Shown here piece after piece: positions 1-7,904 of a stretch of 64,000 nucleotides of DNA. The translations under genes and the position numbers were made by a program. This DNA comes from Exiguobacterium sp. Leaf196 (GTDB lineage Bacteria > Bacillota > Bacilli > Exiguobacteriales > Exiguobacteriaceae), in contig NZ_LMPV01000012.1 in the NCBI RefSeq assembly GCF_001423965.1, positions 101,143 to 165,142 of the forward strand. The letters run 5' to 3'. Numbering within the stretch: the stretch's first letter is position 1; each line of letters starts with the position of its first letter. A model generated the notes under the pieces. That model was not told the DNA's origin. It saw only the letters and a program-made list of their open reading frames with translations, and did not search any database.

Positions 1-744
1 CGTCGACGCCGTGTTTTCATATTCGCGACTAGAAATGATTTAGGGTTCTCAAAAGAGCTAGAATCTTATGAATCGGATGACATACTATTCGAAAAAGGAT
101 TTTTTAGTCCAGCATTCCCTGTTAAGCATGAAGTCATTAAAAATCGAAAGTTAATCGGCAAACTACCAGATGACATCGTCGAAATTTCAGATAAGTTCTC
201 AGCGAACTTCCACAATTCAGGATATATGGAGAACGGGAATTTCTACTCAATTCACACAGAACCAGTCTTCGAGAAACCGATATTGCTGAGAGACATTCTT
301 CAACCTGAAGACAGCGTACCGGATAAATTCTATCTATCTGAAGCTGCTATCGAAAAATTTAATTTCTTACGTGGACCTAAAAAAATAGAGCGAACTTCCG
401 TTGATGGGCATAAGTATATCTACTCAGAGGGTGGCATGTCTGAAATCGATGATTTGGATAAGCCTGGGCGTACGATGCTGACTAGTGAAGGAACGACGAA
501 TCGTAGTTCGCATGTAGTAGAGGTCAATGGGAGAAGAAGATTCTTGACGCCACTAGAATGTGAGAGATTGAATGGTTTTCCTGATGAGTGGACGAATACG
601 ATGAGTGATCGAATGCGTTATTTCTGTATGGGTAATGCTTTGGTCGTAGGCTTGATTGAACGTATGGGAAAAAGAATCGAAGAAATCGAAAATAAGCATA
701 TGGAAGATATTCCGTTACAAGAAAAGTTCTTTTTGAACAATTAA
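1..744 (+). CDS. DNA (cytosine-5-)-methyltransferase, C-terminal part (truncated by window edge)
   Basis: Reading frame is open from base 1 to the stop at 742-744, so only the C-terminal 247 residues are present. The start RRRVFIFA fits C5-methyltransferase motif VIII (QxRxR), RFLTPLECERLNGFPDEW fits motif IX, and the MGNALVVGLIERMG tail fits motif X. The catalytic Pro-Cys motif lies upstream of the window. It is followed by a Vsr gene and a Sau3AI-type endonuclease, so it is probably the protecting m5C enzyme of that restriction system, likely acting on GATC (inference). Base composition is AT-richer than the genes after 2.8 kb, which suggests acquisition as a unit. Confidence 0.9.
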   Translation, partial: RRRRVFIFATRNDLGFSKELESYESDDILFEKGFFSPAFPVKHEVIKNRKLIGKLPDDIVEISDKFSANFHNSGYMENGNFYSIHTEPVFEKPILLRDILQPEDSVPDKFYLSEAAIEKFNFLRGPKKIERTSVDGHKYIYSEGGMSEIDDLDKPGRTMLTSEGTTNRSSHVVEVNGRRRFLTPLECERLNGFPDEWTNTMSDRMRYFCMGNALVVGLIERMGKRIEEIENKHMEDIPLQEKFFLNN

Positions 745-756
745 TATAAGATTTGG

Positions 757-791
757 GGTGCCTTGATTAGAATATCATGGCATCTTTTTTT
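757..791 (+). terminator. Intrinsic terminator after the methyltransferase gene
   Basis: GGTGCC (757-762) pairs with GGCATC (779-784), extended inward by TGAT/ATCA after one mismatch, and is followed directly by seven T residues. Confidence 0.65.
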
Positions 792-853
792 GTTTTCTAT
801 GATTGCGATGAAGGGAATAGGATATCAATTGAATCATTCCGAGGAGGGGGAGT

Positions 854-1327
854 ATGGCGGTCAAGAATAAGAACTTAAGTAAAGTACGAGGTAAGGATAC
901 GAAAATGGAAGTGAAGGTAAGAAGCGAATTATGGCATCGTGGTTTACGTTATCGTAAGAACTATCGAAAGCTGCTGGGTACTCCTGATATTGCTTTTCCG
1001 GGAGTGCGGTTAGTGGTTTTTCTAGACTCTTGCTTTTGGCATGGTTGCCCCATTCATTATAAACAACCCAAATCCAATGTCGATTTTTGGAGAAATAAAA
1101 TCAAAAGAAATAGGGAGAGGGACAAGGAACAGACGGAACATTATTTATGTGAGAACTGGACTATATTAAGATTTTGGGAACACGAAGTCAATAATGATTT
1201 CGATAGAGTCATCAAAGAAATCGAAGATACCTATAAGAACTTAACTAAGCATCTTCCGGAAGATGCCGCTAGTCAGATTCATGAGCCCTTGGAAGAAGAT
1301 TTTGATTTAGATAATCCATGTGATTGA
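854..1327 (+). CDS. vsr: Very short patch repair endonuclease (Vsr)
   Basis: A 157-residue protein of normal Vsr length. Vsr nicks beside T:G mismatches that arise when 5-methylcytosine deaminates inside a methylase target site. Visible family features: NKNLSKVRGKDTKMEVKVR at the N terminus, GLRYRKNYRKLLGTPDIAF with the catalytic Asp, then FLDSCFWHGCPIHYK with the His/Cys residues that bind zinc and metal, and FWRNKIKRNRERD. The start is set by GAGGAGG at 841-847, 6 nt before ATG. Placement between a C5-methyltransferase and an endonuclease is the usual setting and implies the methylated base is m5C. Confidence 0.93.
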   Translation: MAVKNKNLSKVRGKDTKMEVKVRSELWHRGLRYRKNYRKLLGTPDIAFPGVRLVVFLDSCFWHGCPIHYKQPKSNVDFWRNKIKRNRERDKEQTEHYLCENWTILRFWEHEVNNDFDRVIKEIEDTYKNLTKHLPEDAASQIHEPLEEDFDLDNPCD

Positions 1328-1363
1328 TATGATGATTGAGTTCAAGCCTCATAATACTATTTT

Positions 1364-1372
1364 TGGTATAAT
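1364..1372 (+). promoter_or_regulatory. Extended -10 promoter for the endonuclease gene
   Basis: TGGTATAAT fits the extended -10 form TGnTATAAT and lies 30 bp upstream of the TTG start at 1403. No good -35 is seen. A separate promoter would allow the endonuclease to be expressed independently of the methylase. Confidence 0.5.
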
Positions 1373-1402
1373 GTCCATAAAATAGTTTAATGAGGTGTTT
1401 TT

Positions 1403-2740
1403 TTGAGAAAAGTTGACTATGACGTTGGTAATCCTATTGATATCGAAAGACATGCTAAAGGTTTGATTGGTAAAAGCTTCCGTGAAGTAATGCCTAAAGC
1501 CATTGAGAATAAATCGTCTAAAGGGAATTTAGGTAATCTATTGGAGGAACATTATTTCGGATATAAACCGAATTCTGATGCTGCTCCTGATTTTGCTGAA
1601 GCTGGAGTGGAGTTGAAACTCACACCATACAAGGAATTAAAGAAGGGTAATCGTTTTTCTGCTAAAGAGCGACTCGTTCTCAATATGATCAATTATCAAG
1701 ATGTCGTTAAGGAATCTTTTGACGAAAGTAGTTTTTACTACAAGAATCGCCTTTTGTTGCTTGTGAACTACTTATGGCGTGAAGAGATGGAGCGTTTGGA
1801 CTATCCGATCACGCATGCTCAATTATTCGAGTTTCCCCAAAAAGATTTGGAAATCATCAAAGCTGACTGGCAGTTCATAGTAGATAAGATTAAGAGAGGA
1901 GAAGCGCATCTTCTTTCAGAGGGAGATACGAGTTACTTAGGTGCATGTACGAAAGGTGCTAACAAAAACAGTTTACGTGAACAACCATTTTCGAATACGA
2001 AGGCTATGCAAAGAGCATTCTCTTTGAAAAGTTCTTATATGACAGTACTCTTGAATGAATACATTTTAAAAGGGAAATCTACGTTCGAGAAAATGACTGA
2101 TGATTTATCAGGAATGCGTTTGGAAGAATGGCTAACGATGCGGATGAATGAATTCAAAGGGCGATTAGTCATCGATTTAGAGCGACAGTTCGAAGTAAGT
2201 TCGAGTGCGAAATCAAAACTAGCAATATTAGCTTCTAAAATGCTTAACGCTTCTTTTGAAAACGCTGAGAAATCCGAGGAGTTCCAAAAAGCGAAAATCA
2301 AATTGAAAACTATCAGAATTGGAAAAAACGGAAAAATTAAAGAGAGCATGTCCTTCCCGGCGTTCAAGTATACTGAAATCGTTAATCAGTCATGGGAAGA
2401 ATCTGATTTAAGAGAGATGTTTGAAACTACTAAATATTTATTCGTTGTTTTTCAAGAAAATCAAGATGAGGAATATACTTTCAGTCACTCAGTGGTGTGG
2501 AATATGCCGATAGATGTACTCGATAACGAAGTCAAAGTGGTGTGGGAGGAAACGGTTCGACGAATTCGAAGAAATGAAGAGAACTCGTTACCAAAAAAAT
2601 CGGAGTTTTCGGTTTGCCACGTGAGACCTAAGGCCAAAAATAAAAAAGATACTTATCCTACACCATCAGGTAGACATGCGACGAAAAAATGTTTTTGGTT
2701 GAATAGTGAGTACATCATGAGTATCGTGAAAACTAATTAA
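1403..2740 (+). CDS. Sau3AI/MutH-type restriction endonuclease
   Basis: A 445-residue protein starting at TTG with GAGGTG (1392-1397) as ribosome-binding site. Residues ~40-75 carry the MutH/Sau3AI signature: KGNLGNLLEEHYFGYKPNSD then PDFAEAGVELKLTPYK, giving the Glu, Asp and Glu-x-Lys catalytic residues of this PD-(D/E)xK group. Sau3AI-like enzymes are about 490 residues with a second, catalytically dead MutH-like domain that helps form DNA loops; the C-terminal half here (residues ~240-445) would be that domain (family knowledge). Sau3AI cuts before GATC and is blocked by m5C, consistent with the neighbouring C5-methyltransferase. Target specificity is inferred. Confidence 0.85.
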   Translation: MRKVDYDVGNPIDIERHAKGLIGKSFREVMPKAIENKSSKGNLGNLLEEHYFGYKPNSDAAPDFAEAGVELKLTPYKELKKGNRFSAKERLVLNMINYQDVVKESFDESSFYYKNRLLLLVNYLWREEMERLDYPITHAQLFEFPQKDLEIIKADWQFIVDKIKRGEAHLLSEGDTSYLGACTKGANKNSLREQPFSNTKAMQRAFSLKSSYMTVLLNEYILKGKSTFEKMTDDLSGMRLEEWLTMRMNEFKGRLVIDLERQFEVSSSAKSKLAILASKMLNASFENAEKSEEFQKAKIKLKTIRIGKNGKIKESMSFPAFKYTEIVNQSWEESDLREMFETTKYLFVVFQENQDEEYTFSHSVVWNMPIDVLDNEVKVVWEETVRRIRRNEENSLPKKSEFSVCHVRPKAKNKKDTYPTPSGRHATKKCFWLNSEYIMSIVKTN

Positions 2741-2790
2741 AAATAAAAATGAGGATTACTCTAGCGCTAGAGTAATCCTCATTTTTATTT
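2741..2790. terminator. Perfect 50-bp palindrome, bidirectional terminator
   Basis: The 25 bases 2741-2765 are the exact reverse complement of 2766-2790. The centre is CTAGCGCTAG and each outer arm is A/T rich (AAATAAAAATGAGG), so a U-run follows the hairpin in both directions. It fills the whole space between the convergent endonuclease and OsmC-like genes and marks the right edge of the restriction cluster. Confidence 0.9.
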
Positions 2791-3234
2791 TTACACGCGC
2801 TCCACAACAGCTTCAAGCGATACTTTGACATTACCAGCGAGTGCCCGCGTAATCATACACGAACCTTCTGCTTTTTCAGCGAGACGTTGCGCCTTCTCCA
2901 CATCACGATCCGACAGATCGGCTGGTAATAAGAGTTTCGGACGATGAATGATCGCATCGTATGTGAAGACGCCGTTCGTGACATCAACGATGCCTTCAGA
3001 TTCCATCGTTAAGGAGACTTTTGGGATGTTACTACGTTCAAGCATTGCGGCAAGCGTGATGATATAGCATGTAGCAGCTGCCCCAAGTAACATCTCATCT
3101 GGATTCGTGCCAACCCCTGGACCATCCATAGCGTCCGGAATTGAAATTTTTGTTTTTAACTCACCTGTCTCGATCTGACCGACATCATTGCGATTTCCCG
3201 GCCAGTCTGCAGTTAAATGAAAATGGTGCTTCAT
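2791..3234 (-). CDS. OsmC/Ohr family protein
   Basis: A 147-residue protein related to OsmC/Ohr thiol peroxidases, which reduce organic hydroperoxides using two cysteines. Cysteines are present in the two expected places, GAAATCYIITLAAML (residues ~51-65) and EGSCMITRAL (near residue 120), although spacing to the classic CP-x-S motif is not exact. The start at 3234 is preferred over an upstream ATG because GGAGGCGA ends 6 nt before it. It stands alone, ending at the bidirectional terminator of the restriction cluster. Substrate unknown. Confidence 0.85.
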   Translation of the reverse strand: MKHHFHLTADWPGNRNDVGQIETGELKTKISIPDAMDGPGVGTNPDEMLLGAAATCYIITLAAMLERSNIPKVSLTMESEGIVDVTNGVFTYDAIIHRPKLLLPADLSDRDVEKAQRLAEKAEGSCMITRALAGNVKVSLEAVVERV

Positions 3235-3317
3235 GATCAATCGCCTCCATGCCTCCATCATACGAAGTTCAGCATGATTTTTCGCCTATTCTGCTCATGT
3301 GCATAAGAAGAGAACGA

Positions 3318-4250
3318 TCAGCTAAAAATTTGGTCGATTTTTTCGATATCCTCTTGCGATAACTGAACGTCTAACGTACGCAACGTATCTGTCACCTGAT
3401 CCTGGCGTTTCGCACCAGGAATGATGGCATCGATTCCATCTTGTGCCAAATACCAGGCGAGTACGACGTGTGCGACTTCCGCATCGTGTGCTTCTGCGAT
3501 CGGACGCAATTGATCGACTTTTGCGAGGTTTTGTTCAAAGACGTCTTTTTGGAACAACGGGTCGTTTTTTCGTAAATCATCAAACGTCGTCTCTTTCGTA
3601 TATTTCCCTGCCAATAACCCAGCGGCGAGTGGGAAGTACGGAACGAAGGACATACCGTTCTCAACGATGTACGGAAGTAACTCTTTTTCCGCATCCCGTT
3701 TAAACAGATTGTATTCTCCTTGATAGACGTCGACATGTCCGTCCTTGTTCGCTTCCTTCAATTGTTCGAGTGAAAAATTCGAGACACCAATCGCGCGAAT
3801 TTTTCCTTCTTTTTTCAGTTCAGCAAGTGCAGCGACGGCTTCGTCCTTCGGTGTCGACTCATCTGGGAAATGGATGTAATATAAATCGATATAGTCTGTT
3901 TTAAGACGTTTTAAACTCTCTTCGACCGATTGACGGAGAAAGTCAGGTGAGTTGTTCATGACGACGTTTCCGTCAACGAACTGATGCGCACCTTTCGTCG
4001 CGAGGACGACATCTTCTCGAGCGACCGTGTCGTGCCAGACTTCACCGACGAGTTCCTCCGAACGTTCTGGTCCGTAGATGAAAGCTGTGTCGAGGAAATT
4101 GATTCCTTGCTGTAACGCGACACGAACGAGATCGCGTCCGGCTTGCTCATCGAGATTTGGATACAAGTTGTGTCCGCCGACAGCATTCGTACCGAGACCG
4201 ATTGGGTGAACGAATAGGTTAGATTGACCGAGTTGAACATGTTTTGTCAT
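3318..4250 (-). CDS. Aldo/keto reductase (second gene of a pair)
   Basis: A 310-residue NADPH-dependent oxidoreductase of the aldo/keto reductase superfamily, a TIM barrel that reduces aldehydes and ketones. The catalytic tetrad is visible: Asp and Tyr in [15 protein letters not shown], Lys in [11 protein letters not shown] and His in LYYIHFPDE. The cofactor-binding end is represented by [12 protein letters not shown]. Start chosen at 4250 because GGAGGT sits 8 nt upstream; the frame stays open further but lacks a site. It lies 13 bp after another aldo/keto reductase, so the two are probably co-transcribed. Natural substrate not evident. Confidence 0.92.
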   Translation of the reverse strand: MTKHVQLGQSNLFVHPIGLGTNAVGGHNLYPNLDEQAGRDLVRVALQQGINFLDTAFIYGPERSEELVGEVWHDTVAREDVVLATKGAHQFVDGNVVMNNSPDFLRQSVEESLKRLKTDYIDLYYIHFPDESTPKDEAVAALAELKKEGKIRAIGVSNFSLEQLKEANKDGHVDVYQGEYNLFKRDAEKELLPYIVENGMSFVPYFPLAAGLLAGKYTKETTFDDLRKNDPLFQKDVFEQNLAKVDQLRPIAEAHDAEVAHVVLAWYLAQDGIDAIIPGAKRQDQVTDTLRTLDVQLSQEDIEKIDQIFS

Positions 4251-4263
4251 GAAAATGACCTCC

Positions 4264-5154
4264 TTAAATGATATCGAGTGGTTCTTTTTTTGTTGGTGCT
4301 GGGAACGCTTGATCAAGTGCAGCTAGCTCTTCTTTTGTTAAATTCAAAAGTGCGGCGCGACCGTTGGCTTCGACATGATGTGCTTGTCCTGCTTTAGGAA
4401 TTGCGATGACGTCACCTTCACGCATCGCCCAAGCAAGTAAGATCTGTGCCGGTTCAACACCATGTGTCTCAGCGAGTTCCTCGACGGTCGGATGATTCAG
4501 GAGTTGATCACGCAGTGAACCACCTTCAGCTAGTGGACAATACGCCATTACTGGAATACCATGTTCGCGTAGTAACGGGAGCAGTTCATACTCGATTCCG
4601 CGTGAGCCGAGGTGATAAAGTACCTGATTGACAGCACACTGGTCACCGTTTGGTAGTGCCAACAGTTCTTTCATGTCTGATACGTCAAAGTTCGATACAC
4701 CCCAACGGCGAATCTTACCCTCTTGTTTTAAGGCTTCCAGTCCTTCAACGGTTTCCTTTAGTGGAATGTCGCCACGCCAGTGAAGAAGATAGAGATCAAG
4801 ATAATCCGTACCGAGACGTTCAAGCGATTTGGAACAAGCTTTTTTTAACGCTTCCCCACCAGCGTGATGAGGATAGACTTTCGAGACAAGAAAGACTTCT
4901 TCGCGTCGATCAGCGATTGCGTCGCGAATCAATTCTTCAGAGGCGCCTTCCCCGTACATCTCTGCCGTATCGATGAGTTCCATTCCGCTATCGAGACCGA
5001 CACGGAGTGCTTCGATTTCTGCTTCGTGCTTCTCCGACTCTTCTCCCATCCGCCACGTGCCTTGTCCGAGTGCGCGCACATGTGTCTGATCGGGAAACGT
5101 CACTGTTTTTTGCTTTAATGCAGCAAGTATCAACGTCTTTTCTGTTGTGTTCAT
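4264..5154 (-). CDS. Aldo/keto reductase (first gene of a pair)
   Basis: A 296-residue aldo/keto reductase with the tetrad Asp/Tyr in [15 protein letters not shown], Lys in [12 protein letters not shown] and His in [11 protein letters not shown]. The segment [16 protein letters not shown] fits the phosphate-binding C-terminal part. Start ATG at 5154 has AAAGGAGG upstream. It leads a two-gene unit with the aldo/keto reductase at 3318-4250. The two proteins are clearly different in sequence, so this is not a recent duplication. Confidence 0.92.
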   Translation of the reverse strand: MNTTEKTLILAALKQKTVTFPDQTHVRALGQGTWRMGEESEKHEAEIEALRVGLDSGMELIDTAEMYGEGASEELIRDAIADRREEVFLVSKVYPHHAGGEALKKACSKSLERLGTDYLDLYLLHWRGDIPLKETVEGLEALKQEGKIRRWGVSNFDVSDMKELLALPNGDQCAVNQVLYHLGSRGIEYELLPLLREHGIPVMAYCPLAEGGSLRDQLLNHPTVEELAETHGVEPAQILLAWAMREGDVIAIPKAGQAHHVEANGRAALLNLTKEELAALDQAFPAPTKKEPLDII

Positions 5155-5210
5155 CGAATTCCTCCTTTAAGTAGAGAGACAATAGTAGGATTTACCACGC
5201 GAACTCCGAA

Positions 5211-5236
5211 CAAAAACGTCTTCTTCACAAGAAGGA
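5211..5236 (-). terminator. Short hairpin terminator after the cupin gene
   Basis: Read on the minus strand, CTTCTT-gtg-AAGAAG is followed by ACGTTTTTG. The stem is only 6 bp, so efficiency is uncertain. Confidence 0.45.
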
Positions 5237-5240
5237 GATG

Positions 5241-5726
5241 TCACCAATGCTCAAATAAAGGACCGTGATCACCGAGTACAGGATCTTGACCGGGACGTAT
5301 CACCTGACGAATCCGTTGAAGATTTTCCGGACGTTCACTTGTTTGACCTATCAGTGTGTCGTAGTCTTGACCATTCGGATAGGCACCGATCACACGGAAG
5401 TGTCGACTTGTATCAAGTGCTTTGTGTCCTGTGCCTGCAGGAAGTAAGAGAACATCTCCACTCGTCAAGGTGAAGGTCTTACCGAGTGGACCACCGAGTT
5501 GGACGGTCGCATGTCCTTCGAGAATACCAATCACTTCATGGGCGATGCTATGATAATGATGAAAATCAAAAATGCCATCTACCCAGCTATTGCGCCAGTC
5601 ATGTGAATGGAAAGTCTGTTCGATGCGTGACGGTTCTTCAAATGCATGCCGATAAATCAACACCGGAAAATTAGGGTTATTCGGAATATGTCCGTCATCC
5701 TCAAAGTAAAATACCTCAACACGCAT
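5241..5726 (-). CDS. Cupin domain protein, YjlB-like
   Basis: A 161-residue single-domain cupin resembling Bacillus YjlB. Metal-ligand style histidines are seen in IFDFHHYHSIAHEVIGILEG (cupin motif 1) and GDVLLLPAGTGHKAL (motif 2). Start ATG at 5726 follows AAGGGAG. Its role is not known; cupins of this type bind a metal and often a small substrate. It is divergent from the monooxygenase gene at 5883 across a region with a palindromic operator candidate, so the two may share a regulator. Confidence 0.82.
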   Translation of the reverse strand: MRVEVFYFEDDGHIPNNPNFPVLIYRHAFEEPSRIEQTFHSHDWRNSWVDGIFDFHHYHSIAHEVIGILEGHATVQLGGPLGKTFTLTSGDVLLLPAGTGHKALDTSRHFRVIGAYPNGQDYDTLIGQTSERPENLQRIRQVIRPGQDPVLGDHGPLFEHW

Positions 5727-5775
5727 CTTCGTTGCTCCCTTCTCTGATGTGTTACAAAGTAATAATTCCCTCTAT

Positions 5776-5791
5776 AATTACCCGTAATTAA
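5776..5791. promoter_or_regulatory. Palindromic operator candidate in divergent promoter region
   Basis: TAATTAC-CC-GTAATTA is a perfect 7+7 inverted repeat and overlaps a TATAAT hexamer at 5773-5778 that could serve the plus-strand gene. Such AT-rich palindromes are typical of MarR/DUF24 regulators, including quinone-sensing YodB types; which protein binds is inference. Confidence 0.45.
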
Positions 5792-5882
5792 ATATCATCA
5801 ATCGTCCGAGCATCTTTATGGCGTAACGAATCGGGAGGTGCTACGATGCTTAAGTTAACGAAATTACAAAGGAGGCTTTCCG

Positions 5883-6164
5883 ATGATCGCCATCGAAGCA
5901 AAGTTAGAAGTACAACCCGCAAAACGAGAAGAATTTTTAGCAGCAACTAAAACATTAGTAGAAGGATCGCGTGCTGAAGCTGGAAACATCAGCTACGATC
6001 TGTTCCAAAGTACAGAAGACGAAAATGTCTTCATGATGATTGAAAAATGGGAAGACCAAGCTGCGATCGAAGCTCATAACACAAGTGCTCATTTCGGACA
6101 ATTCGTTGCATTTGCTCAAACAGCTCTTGCTAAACCATTGGACGTTCAATCATTCCAAGCATAA
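5883..6164 (+). CDS. Antibiotic biosynthesis monooxygenase (ABM) domain protein, YgiN-like
   Basis: A 93-residue single ABM-fold protein: MIAIEAKLEVQPAKREEF at the start and YDLFQSTEDENVFMMIEKWE in the middle, followed by HNTSAHFGQF, are the hallmarks of the YgiN/putative quinol monooxygenase group of dimeric ferredoxin-like proteins. AAAGGAGG ends 7 nt before ATG. It is monocistronic, with a terminator right after it. YgiN-type proteins are linked to quinone redox metabolism, which fits other quinone-stress genes in the window, but its activity here is inferred only. Confidence 0.85.
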   Translation: MIAIEAKLEVQPAKREEFLAATKTLVEGSRAEAGNISYDLFQSTEDENVFMMIEKWEDQAAIEAHNTSAHFGQFVAFAQTALAKPLDVQSFQA

Positions 6165-6194
6165 TGAAACGAGTTAGAAGCGAATGTAACACAT

Positions 6195-6241
6195 AAGGAA
6201 GGTATTCTAGGTTTTGTGACCTAGGATATCTTTCTTTTTTG
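6195..6241 (+). terminator. Terminator after the ABM gene
   Basis: GGTATTCTAGGT pairs with ACCTAGGATATC around loop TTTGTG, with AAGGAA/TTTCTT extending the base and a T-run at 6235-6241. Confidence 0.8.
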
Positions 6242-6401
6242 TTTTATACAACGCGCTCCTTCGCTAGTTTATCTTCAGATGAAGATTTGATTAAAAATGT
6301 TCCACTTTTCTTTTACAATCACATAACATTTCATTAAAACTGTTAGTTTTTCCCTGAATAGGGCATTATTCTTATAAAGACACGAAAAGGAGGCCTTTAT
6401 C

Positions 6402-7805
6402 ATGAATGATCGAACAGATGCCACACAGTCGAAGCAATCATTCTTCAAGATGCCTCATACATATGCCATCATCATGGCGATTCTCATTATTTCAGTCATC
6501 TTGACGTACACGCTTCCAGCAGGACAATTCGACCGTGAAAAACAGGATGGTCAGACCGTCGTTATCGATGGTACCTATCGCGCGGTGGAGTCTGCACCTG
6601 TCAATTTCTTTGGTTTATTCGAAGCGATCCCGAAAGGAATGGAAGCAGGCGCTGCGATCATCTTTTACATTTTCTTAGTCGGCGGTGTCTTCGGTATCAT
6701 TCGTCAAACGGGTGCCATCGAAGCGGGAATCAATCAATTGATTCGTCGGTTTGGTCAAAAGGGACACATCATGATTCCGATGACGATGTTCGTCTTTTCG
6801 ATTGCCGGAGCAACAATCGGGATGGCAGAGGAAACAATCATCTTTGTACCGATTGGTATCATGCTCGCGCGTGCACTCGGTTATGACGCGATGACAGGAG
6901 CTGCAATCGTTAGTTTAGGAGCGGCGGTTGGTTTTGCTGGCGGGATGCTGAATCCGTTTACGGTAGGTGTTGCTCAATCGATCGCGGAAGTTCCACTCTT
7001 TAGCGGTCTTGGTTATCGAACCGCCGTTTATATCGTTTTCTTAGTCGTAACGATTCTTTATGTCATGACTTACGCACGGAAAGTCAAACAGGATCCAACG
7101 CGTAGCCTCGTTTATGATCTCGAACAACGTCGTGCGGAAGAAGCAGCAACGACGATTTCACGCTTTTCGAAACGTCATGCTTTTGTTTTACTGATTTTGA
7201 TCGGTGGAATCACGCTCAACGTCATCGGAATTTTCGAGTGGGGCTGGTATTTGACGGAACTGACAGCCTCGTTCTTGATCATTGGACTGATTGCTGGGAT
7301 CATCACACTCGGTGTAAACGGTACTTTTGAGAGTCTGATTGACGGGGCGAAAGCCGTGACGTTCGGTGCATTGATCGTTGGCTTTGCCCGTGCCATTGTC
7401 GTCATTCTTGAAGAAGGTCGTGTCATTGACACGGTCATTTACGGCTTATCGAATGCCGTAGGACATTTACCAACGTTCTTCGCTGTCATCGGAATGTACA
7501 TCGTACAACTGATCACGAATTTCTTCATTCCATCGGGGAGCGGGCAAGCCGCGACAACGATGCCAATCATGGCACCTTTATCTGACTTACTCGGTATCGA
7601 GCGTCAAGTAGCTGTTTTAGCATTTCAATACGGAGATGGATTGACGAACATGATTTTTCCGACAAGTGCGCATTTGATGGCGTTTCTTGCGATCGCAGGT
7701 ATTCCGTATGAGCAATGGTTACGTTTCGTCTGGAAACTCTTCGCGATTTGGATTGCTTTAGCATGTGCCGCCTTATTACTTGCTGTGACGCTCGGTATTC
7801 AATGA
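6402..7805 (+). CDS. YfcC family permease (C4-dicarboxylate/arginine-ornithine carrier-like)
   Basis: A 467-residue integral membrane protein of the YfcC/ArsB-NhaD-like ion transporter superfamily, with about twelve hydrophobic segments starting at residue ~18. Family features are AGATIGMAEETIIFVPIG (residues ~140-157) and the C-terminal IPSGSGQAATTMPIMAPLSD (near 375) with the Ser-Gly-rich substrate hairpin. AAAGGAGG precedes ATG. Relatives import peptides, dicarboxylates or exchange arginine and ornithine; the substrate is not evident. It is followed, after a terminator, by a DUF1028 protein that may act on a metabolite it carries (inference). Confidence 0.85.
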   Translation: MNDRTDATQSKQSFFKMPHTYAIIMAILIISVILTYTLPAGQFDREKQDGQTVVIDGTYRAVESAPVNFFGLFEAIPKGMEAGAAIIFYIFLVGGVFGIIRQTGAIEAGINQLIRRFGQKGHIMIPMTMFVFSIAGATIGMAEETIIFVPIGIMLARALGYDAMTGAAIVSLGAAVGFAGGMLNPFTVGVAQSIAEVPLFSGLGYRTAVYIVFLVVTILYVMTYARKVKQDPTRSLVYDLEQRRAEEAATTISRFSKRHAFVLLILIGGITLNVIGIFEWGWYLTELTASFLIIGLIAGIITLGVNGTFESLIDGAKAVTFGALIVGFARAIVVILEEGRVIDTVIYGLSNAVGHLPTFFAVIGMYIVQLITNFFIPSGSGQAATTMPIMAPLSDLLGIERQVAVLAFQYGDGLTNMIFPTSAHLMAFLAIAGIPYEQWLRFVWKLFAIWIALACAALLLAVTLGIQ

Positions 7806-7811
7806 AGTCGA

Positions 7812-7842
7812 CCTTTCGGACATCCGTCCGGAAGGTTTTTCT
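7812..7842 (+). terminator. Terminator after yfcC-like gene
   Basis: ACCTTTCGGAC pairs with GTCCGGAAGGT around a short loop, then TTTTTCTG. Confidence 0.8.
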
Positions 7843-7904
7843 GTTGCAGGAATCGGGAAGCGTTATCACGAACGGGTAGAGAAGTGATTAAAGGGGGAAC
7901 TGAA

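Noticed and set aside
2035..2367. Antisense frame of 110 codons inside the Sau3AI-type gene
   Set aside because: No ribosome site; sequence is a shadow of the endonuclease frame.
4446..5118. Several antisense frames opposite the aldo/keto reductase
   Set aside because: They follow the codon pattern of the real gene on the other strand and lack start signals.
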